Positions 1-9,382 of a stretch of DNA of 11,613 nucleotides are shown one piece after another. The stretch's first letter is position 1. Each line of letters opens with the position of its first letter. The DNA comes from Funneliformis mosseae (Eukaryota; Glomeromycota; Glomeromycetes; Glomerales; Glomeraceae). The DNA is taken from positions 1-11,613 of the forward strand of contig CAJVPP010003449.1 in assembly GCA_910592005.1 (NCBI GenBank), given 5' to 3'. Position numbers and translations under genes: made by a program. The notes under the pieces are model-generated. The model made no database searches. It was not told the origin of the DNA and saw only the letters and a list, made by a program, of their open reading frames with translations.

Positions 1-2211
1 GTCATGAATATGACCAAAAGCACACCGTCAGCTATCATCCACTCCTCAATGTTTTATAACGTGACACATTTATTTTCGGCTCAACTCCAAGCGAAGGTTG
101 CTAACTTCACTAAAATGATCAATGACAAAGGCCTTTTAGGTTATACTGTGTTAATTCATAGTCATCAACTCCAAATTAATGAATGGCTTGTTCAATCACC
201 ACTTGCTTACTGGCCATATGATGCATCTTACAAATTTAAAGACTGGTGGTCTGCATTATTATCAAATCTGAAAACATTCGATATTACAATTACCAACAGT
301 CAAACAATAGATAACACTATAATCGGAGGTCATACACCTCTATTCGATATCTATGGCCATGCATTATTTAGAAAACATGCTGACAAACTACGAAAGAAAA
401 ACCTAATGTTTATTGATCAAATAACTACTTCAGATGGTTTAGCCCTCTTCACCCTACCAGATCTCAAATTTTCCACAGCTGCACTTCACCTCCCAAAACC
501 ACCAACATGGTTCATTGACCTTCAGAATTTATTAATACATGACAATTCCAGTAAAAACATCCCACCACAATACCAATATTCTCACAATAATATCATTCGT
601 ACCAGACCACCAGTTCATATCAAAAGTACGACTCATTTCACAGTAGGATGGCACTTACCTTCTAACTCGTCAATAGTTAGTAAGGTGCTTAAGATAGAGT
701 CAAATATTGTACATATACAACACTTTCATTTTCAAGCGGAAACTTCTTGGAAATCTGTCCTCATCACGTGTAATAGCTATTCTATGAACGATAACACCAC
801 TTTCATACCTTCCAATATGAGAAACAAAAATTTTTCATGCTTCGTTAAACTAGTGCTACCCTTGTGTTTAATTCTACATGCGTTTCCCACGCATAACCTT
901 AGTTATCTCTGTCCCCTTTCCTCATATATGATTTTTGAAATGGCTCTCTTTAATTTTAAAATTCACACAGATCCTACCTTCAACATTGAACCTTCTATAC
1001 CCCCTGTTAACGTTGTTTCATCAAATATTTTTACTTCTGATATAGCTACTCACTTAAATAATCTCTCGTTTCTGTTCTCACAATCAACTAACCTTTCGTT
1101 TTATACTGATGGTTCTCTTTCTAATTTAGGTAGTTCTTTATCTCGCATGGGGATTGCCTGGTTACAAGTTGATCCATCAGCACCTCTTCATTCCTTCAAT
1201 GCTTCTATTACCCTTTCTCAACCCTCTTCTTCTTTAGCTGAATTAGTGGCGGTTTTAGCTGCAATTTATGTTTCACCCCCTGACTCCAATATTGACATTT
1301 TCACAGACTCATTAGTCACTATATCCTCTTATTCAAAAATAAATTATTTTCTTTCTTGCGCCCCCACATACAATCCCATTTTTAAAGCTTCAAATTATCC
1401 TATTTGGTGTGCACTATTCCGCCAGATTAAAGAGAAAAATATAGATGTCACATTCTATAAAATCAAAGCTCATGCTGACGACCATCATAATAATGTAGTT
1501 GACTGGCTCGCTAAAGAAATAAGTCCACATACAACTCTAATACAATCAAAATTAGGGTTCGACTATATCCTACATTATAATAACCAGATTGTTCTGACGC
1601 CTCCACGACATTTTATCAAAGACATCCTCAACTCCATTGACTTTCACAACATCCAACTACTTCCACATCTTAAAAAATACTCAACACTAGAGGTAGACTG
1701 GATCAATACTGCCTTCGTACTCAATGATAATGAAAGTGACTCTATCACATCCTATAAGGCCTCCTCTATACGAAAATTCAAAGTCAAACTGATGCTTGAA
1801 CTCCTCCCTTCACTTGAGGTACTTAAAATGCGCCACCCCAAGCTATATAAGTCTTCATGGCCCTGTCCTAAATGCCTTACTAGCTTAGAGACTTTTGATC
1901 ATATCTGGTTTTGCCATCAAACTTCACAACAAGTCAACGACATTTTATTAGATACTATCGCCTTCCTCTCACAGCATTTGTCTGAACTTGATCAACAATT
2001 TGATATAGCAAGCATCATTTCATTGGACATTTGGAACTTTAACCCTATACACTCCTCCTTTAATTTCATTGACTTTATAAAAGGCATAGTTCCGTCCTTG
2101 CTTACTAAGAAACTGCATCAGATAGTAAATAATAAATCACTTGTCCGTGGTTTACTTTCCTCAACATACCACTTCGCTCATGAAAAAATCAAAGCTCTCT
2201 GGCTCAATTGA
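1..2211 (+). CDS. LINE ORF2 polyprotein, C-terminal part: linker, RNase H domain, CCHC motif (5' partial)
   Basis: The frame is already open at base 1, so the ATG at 4 is only the first internal methionine and the true start lies outside. Residues are numbered from that Met. Residues 1-360 form a linker between reverse transcriptase and RNase H, with WPYDASYKFKDWW near 70-82. An RNase H fold covers about 360-510: FYTDGS with D369, E413 in LAELVAVLAAI, D435 in IFTDS, H490 in KAHADD and D500 in VVDWLAKE, so the full acidic catalytic set is present. A zinc-type CX2CX8HX3C motif follows (C621, C624, H633, C637). In LINEs this enzyme degrades RNA in the RNA:DNA hybrid during target-primed reverse transcription in the nucleus. 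The stop at 2209-2211 is probably premature, because the same frame stays open to 2433. Confidence 0.88.
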   Translation, partial: VMNMTKSTPSAIIHSSMFYNVTHLFSAQLQAKVANFTKMINDKGLLGYTVLIHSHQLQINEWLVQSPLAYWPYDASYKFKDWWSALLSNLKTFDITITNSQTIDNTIIGGHTPLFDIYGHALFRKHADKLRKKNLMFIDQITTSDGLALFTLPDLKFSTAALHLPKPPTWFIDLQNLLIHDNSSKNIPPQYQYSHNNIIRTRPPVHIKSTTHFTVGWHLPSNSSIVSKVLKIESNIVHIQHFHFQAETSWKSVLITCNSYSMNDNTTFIPSNMRNKNFSCFVKLVLPLCLILHAFPTHNLSYLCPLSSYMIFEMALFNFKIHTDPTFNIEPSIPPVNVVSSNIFTSDIATHLNNLSFLFSQSTNLSFYTDGSLSNLGSSLSRMGIAWLQVDPSAPLHSFNASITLSQPSSSLAELVAVLAAIYVSPPDSNIDIFTDSLVTISSYSKINYFLSCAPTYNPIFKASNYPIWCALFRQIKEKNIDVTFYKIKAHADDHHNNVVDWLAKEISPHTTLIQSKLGFDYILHYNNQIVLTPPRHFIKDILNSIDFHNIQLLPHLKKYSTLEVDWINTAFVLNDNESDSITSYKASSIRKFKVKLMLELLPSLEVLKMRHPKLYKSSWPCPKCLTSLETFDHIWFCHQTSQQVNDILLDTIAFLSQHLSELDQQFDIASIISLDIWNFNPIHSSFNFIDFIKGIVPSLLTKKLHQIVNNKSLVRGLLSSTYHFAHEKIKALWLN

Positions 2212-2433
2212 TGTGTTACCCTAAAAAAATTTGAAGATGCACACAACTTATCTCTCAAAGATAGAAAAGAAAATACTGTTTCTACTGGTTTTCCTGACTC
2301 CACCCCTCACAATTTTACTATCCCTCCCTATTTTAATAATTCATTCCTTTTTGGATCGCCTTGGTCAAATTTTTGGATCAGTAGTAACCAGACCCCCATA
2401 CTGGATAATAGAACCTGTTTTAAATTAGTTTAG
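2212..2433 (+). pseudogene. In-frame continuation of LINE ORF2 beyond a probable premature TGA
   Basis: After the TGA at 2209-2211 the same frame stays open for 73 codons and ends at TAG 2431-2433. The join reads WLN-stop-CVTLKKFEDAHNLS. As I remember them, related fungal LINE proteins end in a W-x-x-R-C-x-x-x-x-x-F-E type tail, so the stop codon sits where an Arg is expected. A single CGA-to-TGA transition would explain it. If so, this copy makes a product about 73 residues short, downstream of the catalytic RNase H and the CCHC motif. A 65-codon ORF in another frame (2231-2428) overlaps this stretch and is most likely a shadow. Confidence 0.6.
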
Positions 2434-2538
2434 GATAGGTTAGTCTAGAACGGTGCAAGGTTGGTTTTGATTTAGTCTACTAGATAGAAATTTTTGTACT
2501 CTCTCACTTGTAATTTGTAATTTTTTTACTTTACTTTT

Positions 2539-2587
2539 AATAAAGATTGTGCAAAGCTACCGCACGTTAAAATAAAAAAAAAAAAAA
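2539..2587 (+). terminator. LINE 3' end: AATAAA signal, small hairpin and A14 tail
   Basis: AATAAA lies at 2539-2544. A short stem (GTGC 2549-2552 with GCAC 2562-2565, 9-nt loop) follows, and 14 consecutive A at 2574-2587 close the element. This is the expected 3' end of a retrotransposed, polyadenylated RNA. Whether the tiny stem is a reverse-transcriptase recognition signal is speculative. Confidence 0.65.
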
Positions 2588-3432
2588 TCAAATATTAATT
2601 AAATAATAAAATATATGTAATCTTAGTTCTTCTTTAAAATAAAAAAATCTTTTGTCAGATCCTGTAGATAATTAAAGACTAAATAAATATAAAATAAAAA
2701 ATTAAATAAATAATAAATAATTTTTATAATTATAATAACTTTAGAATTTATATAAATGTAAATTAAATATAATTAAAAGAATAAATTACTGAAATAAAAG
2801 AAAATAAATTAAAAAAAAAATAGCAAAAATACAGTAATAACAAGCCAAATTTATTTATAAGAAAAAAAATAAAGTATAAAAATTAATAAAATATTTATTA
2901 AAAAAATACAATAAAAAAGAAAAAAATATGTAATAAATAATATAAAAGATATTTGAAAAAAAACTAATAAAAAAAAGAAATTAATAAACAATATTTATAT
3001 TATAAAAAAAATATTTAATTTTATTATAAATTTTATAGAATTTAAAATTTCTACCTTTAATATTATTATAATTGAATGTAATTTTTAAGTTTTTAAAAAT
3101 AAAAATTAAAAAATAAATTAATAAAATAAATTAAAAATATTTAAAGAAATAATAATATTTTATATTAATTATATTATATTATTCTTATAAGCATTTTGCA
3201 GGCAAATTTGCCTGCAATTTTATTTAATAATTAAAATTATTTATAATAATTTTAATAATTTTACTATTTACCACTATTAGCATTCACCGCCAGCATTATA
3301 TGATAAGCTTTTATGTAATTATTTAATACAAGGCATTAATAAACTTTAATAAAATAATATTATTAATATATTTAATACACTTTAATTATTAATAGTTTAC
3401 AATAGATTTCTAATCTAACTATATATCTTATA
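2588..3432. other. Extremely A+T-rich spacer without genes
   Basis: From the end of the LINE to about 3190 the sequence is almost only A and T, with runs of A, TAAATAAATA-like words and isolated G or C. No frame of useful length is open on either strand. From 3180 to 3430 the composition relaxes slightly and includes a 22-bp palindrome and the more GC-rich word attcaccgccagcatt near 3280. No coding or RNA signal is visible. Confidence 0.6.
3196..3217. repeat. 22-bp perfect palindrome
   Basis: The sequence centred on AAATTT reads identically on both strands for 22 bases, with TTGCAGGC outside the centre on the left arm and its complement on the right. It holds the only G+C cluster in several hundred bases of A+T-rich DNA. 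It lies about 215 bp beyond the 3' end of the MULE transposase remnant (minus strand), where a transposon terminus could be. It could be a fused or nested terminal inverted repeat, a MITE remnant or a protein-binding site. No second copy was seen in the window. Confidence 0.6.
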
Positions 3433-5028
3433 TTAACTATTTTTTTTATCAATTCTATATTTAGCACATTTACATATATTATGACATTTACTTTAACAAT
3501 AACTACAAGTTTTAAATGTGCCTTTTTTAGATTTTACTATAGAAGATAAACTAACTTTTATTAATGATTTATAGTGCTTAAGAGGATATTCTTTTGTCTT
3601 ATAATATTTTAGATTAGCTATTTCCAGAAAATTATTTAAAAGTTATTATCTATTGTTGTAAATATTTGAATTAGTAAATAATTCCTATAATACATTATAT
3701 TTTAAACTAGGCTGATTAATTCTTAACCTTATATTATTATAATACTTCATAATAAATTGTATCAAAATTTCAATCAATTCTGCTATAGCTCCTTCTGCTA
3801 TAGTAATTTGAATGCTTGTTTTAGCCAATGATATTGTGGTTTCATATTGCATCTTTTTATTAATATTTTCTTTTATAGCTAGTATATAAATACTAACAAA
3901 TCTAATTTGATTAATATAATGTAAAGATATAACTGTAAAATTTGTTTCTTCTTTAACAATTATAAAATTTATTATTTCTAATAGAATTGATTCAAATTAA
4001 TAATTATAAATAAAATATTATCTTGTTTGACTGGATTAAAATCTGATATTGATATCTATATAATATTTTTTAATTTACAATATACATATAAGTATAAAGT
4101 GATGTAGAGTCCTTTAAAATAATAACATAATGTAGTCTCAAAAGCTTTTCTGAATATGATACAATAAAATATACTTTTTAAATTTCAGTTATAATATTAC
4201 AAGATATATTATTTAATAGTTCTTTTAAATGAATTTGTGATATATCATATAATTATTTAATAATATTGTTAAAAGTGATATTAAATTCTTTGACTTAATA
4301 ATATAAAAATATTAAGTATAAGTATAATATTTTTGTAACCAAAGGTCACAATTCAAATTTGAGTTACAATAAATAATAATTTAATAATTTACTTGATCAA
4401 TAGAATTAATAGAAATTATTGTTTCTTGATATAATAGTGCTTGTTTTATTTGTACTTATTGAAGAGATAATAGGATAGGTACTAAATTAATTTTTAATAA
4501 ATTATAATTCTTTTTAAATATAGTTTTATAGGAAGATAAAAGATCAACTGATAGATTAATTCTATAATAATCATTAATATAAAAATACTATGCCTTTTTT
4601 TCTAACTCATATTCAACTGCTTTTATTAATTTCTTTAATAAAATATCACAATCAATATATTTTTTAAAAATTCTATTAATAGACTTAATGCATTATGTAG
4701 ATTCAACTCCTATTGTAAAAATCTTTGTAATTGAATATTTTATCAGAGAAGCTTAACTAAAATAAAGTTTTTTTTAAGATAAGAATTATAAGATTTATAT
4801 TTAATTAGCATATTCTAGTATTTTTATCTCAAATTCTTCTTAGCTATAGCTATTTCTCTATGATAAAAATCTTCAATAAACTATTTTACTAAATCATCAC
4901 GCAACTTAGATCTAGCTTTTTCTTAATATTTTAATAATATAATAGATATATAACAAATGATATACTTGAGGAAAGATAGCCTGTATAGCAACAATTACAA
5001 GATCAGCATGGCTGTCATTTATATGATT
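3433..5028 (-). pseudogene. Decayed Mutator-like (MULE) transposase with SWIM region and zinc knuckle
   Basis: The minus strand reads as a transposase broken by many stops and several frameshifts. From 5019 down, NDSHADLVIVAIQAIFPQ then VYHLLYIYYI matches the second catalytic Asp block and the FP...HxLCxWH region of MULEs, with Cys, Trp and His lost. At 4728-4660, FTIGVEST-stop-CIKSINR matches FTxGxxSTxRxESxN, the third catalytic block, with the Glu now Lys (codon 4686-4684). At 4099-4052, LYTYMYIVN-stop-KILYRYQYQ matches a SWIM zinc motif with Cys and His replaced by Tyr. A long readable C-terminus (3960-3600) leads to a CX2CX4HX4C zinc knuckle (Cys codons starting at 3507, 3498 and 3468; His at 3483) and TAA at 3435-3433. 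The N-terminal DNA-binding part and first Asp were not found. An intact protein would cut and join the element's terminal repeats; this copy cannot. Confidence 0.75.
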
Positions 5029-7939
5029 GGTCAATTTTTATATTGATCATTTCCTAATTATCATTAAAATAATTAATTTTGATTGGTTCAATTTTATTAT
5101 TAAAATAATATAATATTAATATCACATTATTTGATATAAATTATTAATTTTTTATAAATATTTCAAGAGTTATTTTAAATTATTCTGTAACTTGAGAATC
5201 AAATAATATTTAATTTGATAAATCTTTAGGTTCATCATTTTCTATTAATTGAATTTTATCTTTTTGATCAATTTCAACTTTAAATTTTCTTCAGTAATTC
5301 TAGAAATAATAGACTTTATATTATTATTAATTTCATTTTTAATATATTTTATACAATATAAACATTTATACTTAAAATATTATAAACAATATTGATGATA
5401 AATATGATCACATAAAAGAGAAATAAACTTCATTGAGATATAAGAAGTAAAATCATTAGATGCTGATTGTAATAATTTACAAGAACTTTGAAAATAATAC
5501 TTTTCTAATAAATTAAATGGTGAATATTCTGAATTAAAAGCCATTGGTAAATATCATTTATCTATATTCATATTAAGAGCTGCATAATAATATGAAAGCT
5601 TATTTTTTCTATGTTAATTAATTTTTATCCATTTACTTTTTCTAATTTATTATTAACCTTTGTAAATAATTCTAAAAGAAAAATAGATACTTTATTAATT
5701 AAATCTATTAAATCTTTTTTATAATAAGCATATTTTTTTATTATAATAAATGCATTTTGAAATACATTATCATGACAAAGACTATTGATAATATGAGCTG
5801 CTTTTGATAATTGTTTATGTGTATCTGTTTCTTTGTTTGTCTTCAAATTAATGAATGATAATTTTTTACAAAATAATTATTAAATGCTGCAAGATTTTTT
5901 TTTTTAAAATATCAAGAATAGAATGATTAATACTTTTTCAATACTAAACATCTGAAAGAAAAAATAATAGTACTTTATTATAATTTTTTTGTTTAAATCA
6001 AGCAAATAAATACCATACTCTTATATAAGCTTCAATATATATTTTCTAATTACCAGATCTAAAAATTGTTGCATAAATATTTAAAACTAAAGAAATATTT
6101 ATCATCTAAAAGGGTTTTAATGTAAAATATTCTATATCTCTAAAACAAATTGACTCAATTTTTTCTTTAATATATAGAGCAATATTTTTCCAAGAATCTG
6201 ATATTAATTGTAATAAAATATTGATTCTCTAAAAACGAGGTTTGTTAGCAAGCTTTTTTTTATTGTAAAAATATATTTATATGCAGAATTAAAAAAATCA
6301 AAAAATAATAAAACAACAGTTTTCTGACTGTTTAAAGATATATACAAAGATCCCATAATTAAAATAAAAGAATTAATATACTCTAAAATTTTTATTTGAT
6401 TATTCTTTTTTGATTATTGTTGTCTTTGTTATATAGTAATTGCTTTCCTAAGATATATTTGACCTGGCTAATCAGTAATTAATGGAATAATATTATGTTT
6501 AAGATAATCACAAAATTCAGGAAAGGATACAAATATTTTTATAATATTAATATATACTTCTATTAAATGCAAATCAAGCTTAATAAAATTAATTAATATA
6601 GTATCACTAAGTTATTGATCTTTTCATTTTTCATAAATATCTGCATCATAACAATAAACTGTTAGAATATTAAATAAATTCTTTTTAGAAAGAGTAAATT
6701 GTTTAGCAAATCAATTATTAAAAGATTGAGAAAGAAGAGCCATATAATGATTCTCTATCTAAGAAATTAAAGAATTGGTATCAACAAGTAATAGATTATG
6801 TATATAATTTTAATTTGCATTTATATTGTATGCAATATTCTTTAAAATTGCATTTGCTATGAGTATAGGAATAGCAAGAATAGTAGTTATATGTATAATA
6901 GTACTAGTAGTTATTGTTATTAGCATTCTTAATCTATGAATATTATAATAATCATCAATATTTGCAACTATTGCATTTGTTTAATATTTTAAAAGTTCTT
7001 TTATAATATTATCTCTATGAATTGAGGATATAACATTTTTCTCATGCTGATTTTCTCTTGATATAGAACTTAATTGCATATTAGATAAAGTATTAATAGC
7101 TCGATCAGATATACCTGAATGATCTAAAAATATTGCAATATCTTTTTTTAATATACTAATATACTTATTCCCAATTTCAGCAAGAAAATAATATAAAAAA
7201 GAGAGTCCTTTCTGTTTTTGTGAGATAATATGATCCAAAAGATCCCTACTACTTGGATTGATTAATTTCTCAAGCATGTTAAAAAATGGTATAAGATTAG
7301 TATCTTTTAATTTCATATCTTTTCTGAATAATTTTCAATCATAAATTAATAATATATTTTCTTTTTTTCTCTTGTATATAAAATCTGTGCTATTGATCTA
7401 ATACTTTCAATAAAATTAATCTCACAAATTCCACTTACCTCTGATATTAATTTATCTTCAAGTCTATCAAGATCCATCTTTAAATTATTAAATTCAATTT
7501 CTTCTATTATTAACCCAAGTTTGCTATCATTAAAATCAATTCTTTCCATCATCAGTTCATCTTATATCTGATCAGATTCTCAGCATCATTTTAAGGTAAT
7601 GGTATTCTTAAAATTCTTAGAATATGTTCTATTTATAATACAGCTCATATAATAATTATGACAAAATTGAGTACTGCCTAATTATCAAGTAGAATCTGAA
7701 GTTTTATACTGCAAGACTTTTCATTTAGCTTCCTCTGTAAACTCTGAAACTTTATTTCATTTCCTTCTACTTCACAAATAACACATGGTTTAGAAAGTTT
7801 CTTCTGATTTGAATTTTCTATTATAACCTTTAGAATTACTAAATGACCTGTTGAAAACTGTGTGATTAACAGGATTAGTTTTGAAAAAATGCTATAACAG
7901 ACTTCTAAAAATGTAATCAAAATTTTTTTTTAGTATTAC
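5020..7939 (-). pseudogene. Decayed copy of an uncharacterised multicopy fungal protein with NIDDYY-IH motif and RING-like end
   Basis: The minus strand reads as one long protein with more than twenty in-frame stops of all three kinds and several one-base frameshifts. The intact pieces are 7920-7678, 7552-7346, 7316-6981 and 5846-5625. In order: an N-terminal part with KPCVICEVEGNEIKFQS (about 7790-7740); YYFLAEIGNKYISILKKDIA (about 7200-7140); SGISDRAINTL; NIDDYYNIHRLRM (6962-6924); PGQIYLRKAIT (about 6460); EYINSFILIMGSLYISLN (about 6390-6325); YIEAYIRVWYLFA (about 6040); YHSLI-stop-RQT and THKQLSKAAHII (5860-5780); and a RING-like end CDHIYHQYCL...KCLYC (about 5410-5350) with an extra Cys at 5481. 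From memory these blocks match a large family in Rhizophagus and relatives; its function is unknown to me. One frameshift is a lost A in an A run near 6262. The C-terminal boundary against the MULE remnant is uncertain. Confidence 0.62.
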
Positions 7940-8000
7940 ATGAAAAAAAAGTAGAATAACAAAATATTTACTTTACTTTAAATAATATAAAAAGCTAAGT
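7940..8000. other. Junction between two oppositely oriented repeat remnants
   Basis: About 60 A+T-rich bases separate the upstream end of the minus-strand NIDDYY-type pseudogene from the first readable codons of the plus-strand LINE remnant. No terminal inverted repeat, target-site duplication or promoter is visible. The minus-strand frame continues weakly into this stretch, so the true start of that pseudogene may lie here or may have been lost. Confidence 0.4.
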
Positions 8001-9200
8001 TATACGATTTTATATAATGACCAATTATGCAAATATCTAGTATGCTATCTAACTTAGCTTTTATAGATGATATACTTTGGATTGCTAAATCTGTAAATAA
8101 CCTATCCTCAATAATTAACATTGATAACAGTTTTTATGCTTTCAAGACATACAAGTTAATTGGCTTAAATCAGAGCTTTTAATTAACAAAATCTAAAGTG
8201 ATTCTTTACTATCATCAAATCACTGCACGTAAACCAAAAAAGAGTATCAAATACTTCAAAATCTGGATTTTGCTAAAGAATAACAAGATCTTCATTATTA
8301 ATCAGATTATGAAAAGATTAAATTTGCAATCACAATTATATAAAAGAAACAGTTAATAGACGCTCAATTGATTTATATTTTCAATACTGTCATCCTTTTA
8401 TGCATTGAGTATAGATTGCAATTCACATTACCTTCAGAATAATAATGCTCTAGAATTGTCACTACTTATATAACTTTTGTTCGTAAGAAATTGTAATTCT
8501 TTAGAAAAACACCTTTATTCTTATTACTGTCATACTATTTTATAATATCACTCTCCTTTACTAACAGTTTATTCAGAACTTTAGCAATACTTTTTGTAAA
8601 TGGCTAACAAACCTAATTTATTAGATATTACTTTTGATATCTATACAAAATATTTACAAAACAAGAAATAGCTACACAAAAGTTCTTAGTTTTATGGCCT
8701 TATACTACTAACTATTTCAAAGATGACTGGCTTTTATAATTACTCAGTGCTTTTAACAGATTCTATATAACACTCATTATTCCTTCTAATAAATTGTGTT
8801 TGATCACAAGAGGTAAGTTGCTAATAATAAATCTCATCAAACTTATTTACAGAACACATACCAATGATTTTAGAAAATTTTTAGTTCTTTTTATTAAATA
8901 ATTAGTCAACTGTTATAGTATTTATATGTTCTCCTATAAAGACTTTTTTTAAATTACCTATCAAAATATAAGATTTATTCAAATACTAAAATGGTTTGCT
9001 ATTATGAAATAACATTTACATCCTTCTCTAAAAAGATTTATCTCAAGATTATTTTTTTACAACTAGTTTTACAAATATAATTTACACTAATACTGTTAAC
9101 GTGTAGTTCTTGCAAACTACGACTGTTAGACAGGGTATTCAAGCGGGTTATTCTTTTTAATTGAGCAGTAATCTTTCAACAGTTTGCAAACTTTAACCCA
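8001..9200 (+). pseudogene. Old, broken LINE ORF2 fragment: reverse transcriptase palm and thumb plus linker
   Basis: TILYNDQLCKY at 8004 resembles the WxIxYDPLL block of LINE reverse transcriptases. NLAFIDDILWIAKS (about 8054-8095) is the catalytic FxDD box, followed by INIDNSFYAF. KYFKIWILLKNNKIFIINQI follows at about 8245-8310. After a frame change, DAQLIYIFNTVI and IEYRLQFTLPSE (8359-8438) form the thumb, and VRKKL continues it. The frame is then interrupted only by stops to about 9060. It includes WPYTTNYFKDDW (8695-8730), matching WPYDASYKFKDWW of the first LINE (211-249), and YRTHTNDFRKFLVLFIK matching FRKHADKLRKKNLMFID. AGYSF-stop-LSSNLSTVCKL (9143) matches VGWHLPSNSSIVSKVLK. RNase H is not recognisable after 9200. 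This is an inactive copy of the same LINE superfamily, much older than the one at 1-2587. Confidence 0.78.
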
Positions 9201-9313
9201 GATGATTTACTAAAGTATTTATTTTATCACAACAAGTTATGATTCAACAGATTGCCAGTAGATTATATTTATAAATAATATGTTTATTCACGAGTAAAAT
9301 AATGATAATGTTT
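9201..9313. other. No gene seen
   Basis: This stretch follows the last alignable LINE linker segment. It may be more of the same decayed ORF2, since short frames such as FANFNPDDLLKYLFYHN are open, but nothing can be matched with confidence. Confidence 0.35.
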
Positions 9314-9366
9314 AAGAAAAAAAAAGTAAAAGAAAAATAAAGAAGAAAAATAAGAAAGAAAAGAAA
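9314..9366 (+). repeat. Purine-rich low-complexity tract
   Basis: Nearly all bases on the plus strand are A or G with only a few T, made of GAAA/GAAAA-type words. It looks like a degenerate microsatellite or the remains of an A-rich tail. It follows the LINE remnant but is too far from any recognisable LINE 3' end to be called its tail. Confidence 0.55.
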
Positions 9367-9382
9367 TGAAATACTAAAGCTA

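Larger units (their letters stand above)
1..2587 (+). mobile_element. 3' part of a non-LTR retrotransposon (LINE)
   Basis: A single element runs from the left edge to an A14 tract at 2574-2587. It carries the C-terminal part of ORF2, a short 3' UTR, an AATAAA signal and the A tail, in the order expected of a LINE 3' end. The endonuclease and reverse transcriptase parts would lie left of the window. Only one disabling change is visible (TGA at 2209), so the insertion is much younger than the decayed repeats at 3433-9200. No target-site duplication can be tested because the 5' end is missing. The layout is seen directly; LINE class comes from the RNase H and CCHC order plus the poly(A) end. Confidence 0.88.

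Noticed and set aside
2231..2428. 65-codon ORF in the LINE 3' region
   Set aside because: It overlaps the in-phase continuation of ORF2, has a biased hydrophobic composition and no recognisable motif. It is treated as a shadow.
5625..5846. Separate small gene of 73 residues
   Set aside because: It is an uninterrupted piece of the larger NIDDYY-type pseudogene, in order with its neighbours, and has no start or stop context of its own. The same holds for the open pieces at 6981-7316, 7346-7552 and 7678-7920.
3433..7939. Use of a ciliate-like genetic code (TAA/TAG = Gln) in the minus-strand frames
   Set aside because: Many stops do fall at plausible Gln sites, for example three within about 20 codons near 3690-3645. 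But TAG also sits at an expected Trp before PGQIYLRKAIT, TGA occurs repeatedly at Trp or Arg sites, and there are several frameshifts. The LINE frame at 1-2208 follows the standard code without internal stops. Transition decay explains all of this.
9113..9160. VRQGIQAGYSF as a reverse transcriptase RQGxxxG-type motif
   Set aside because: It lies after the FIDD box, the wrong order for an RT palm. The segment aligns better with the LINE linker block VGWHLPSNSSIVSKVLK of the first copy.
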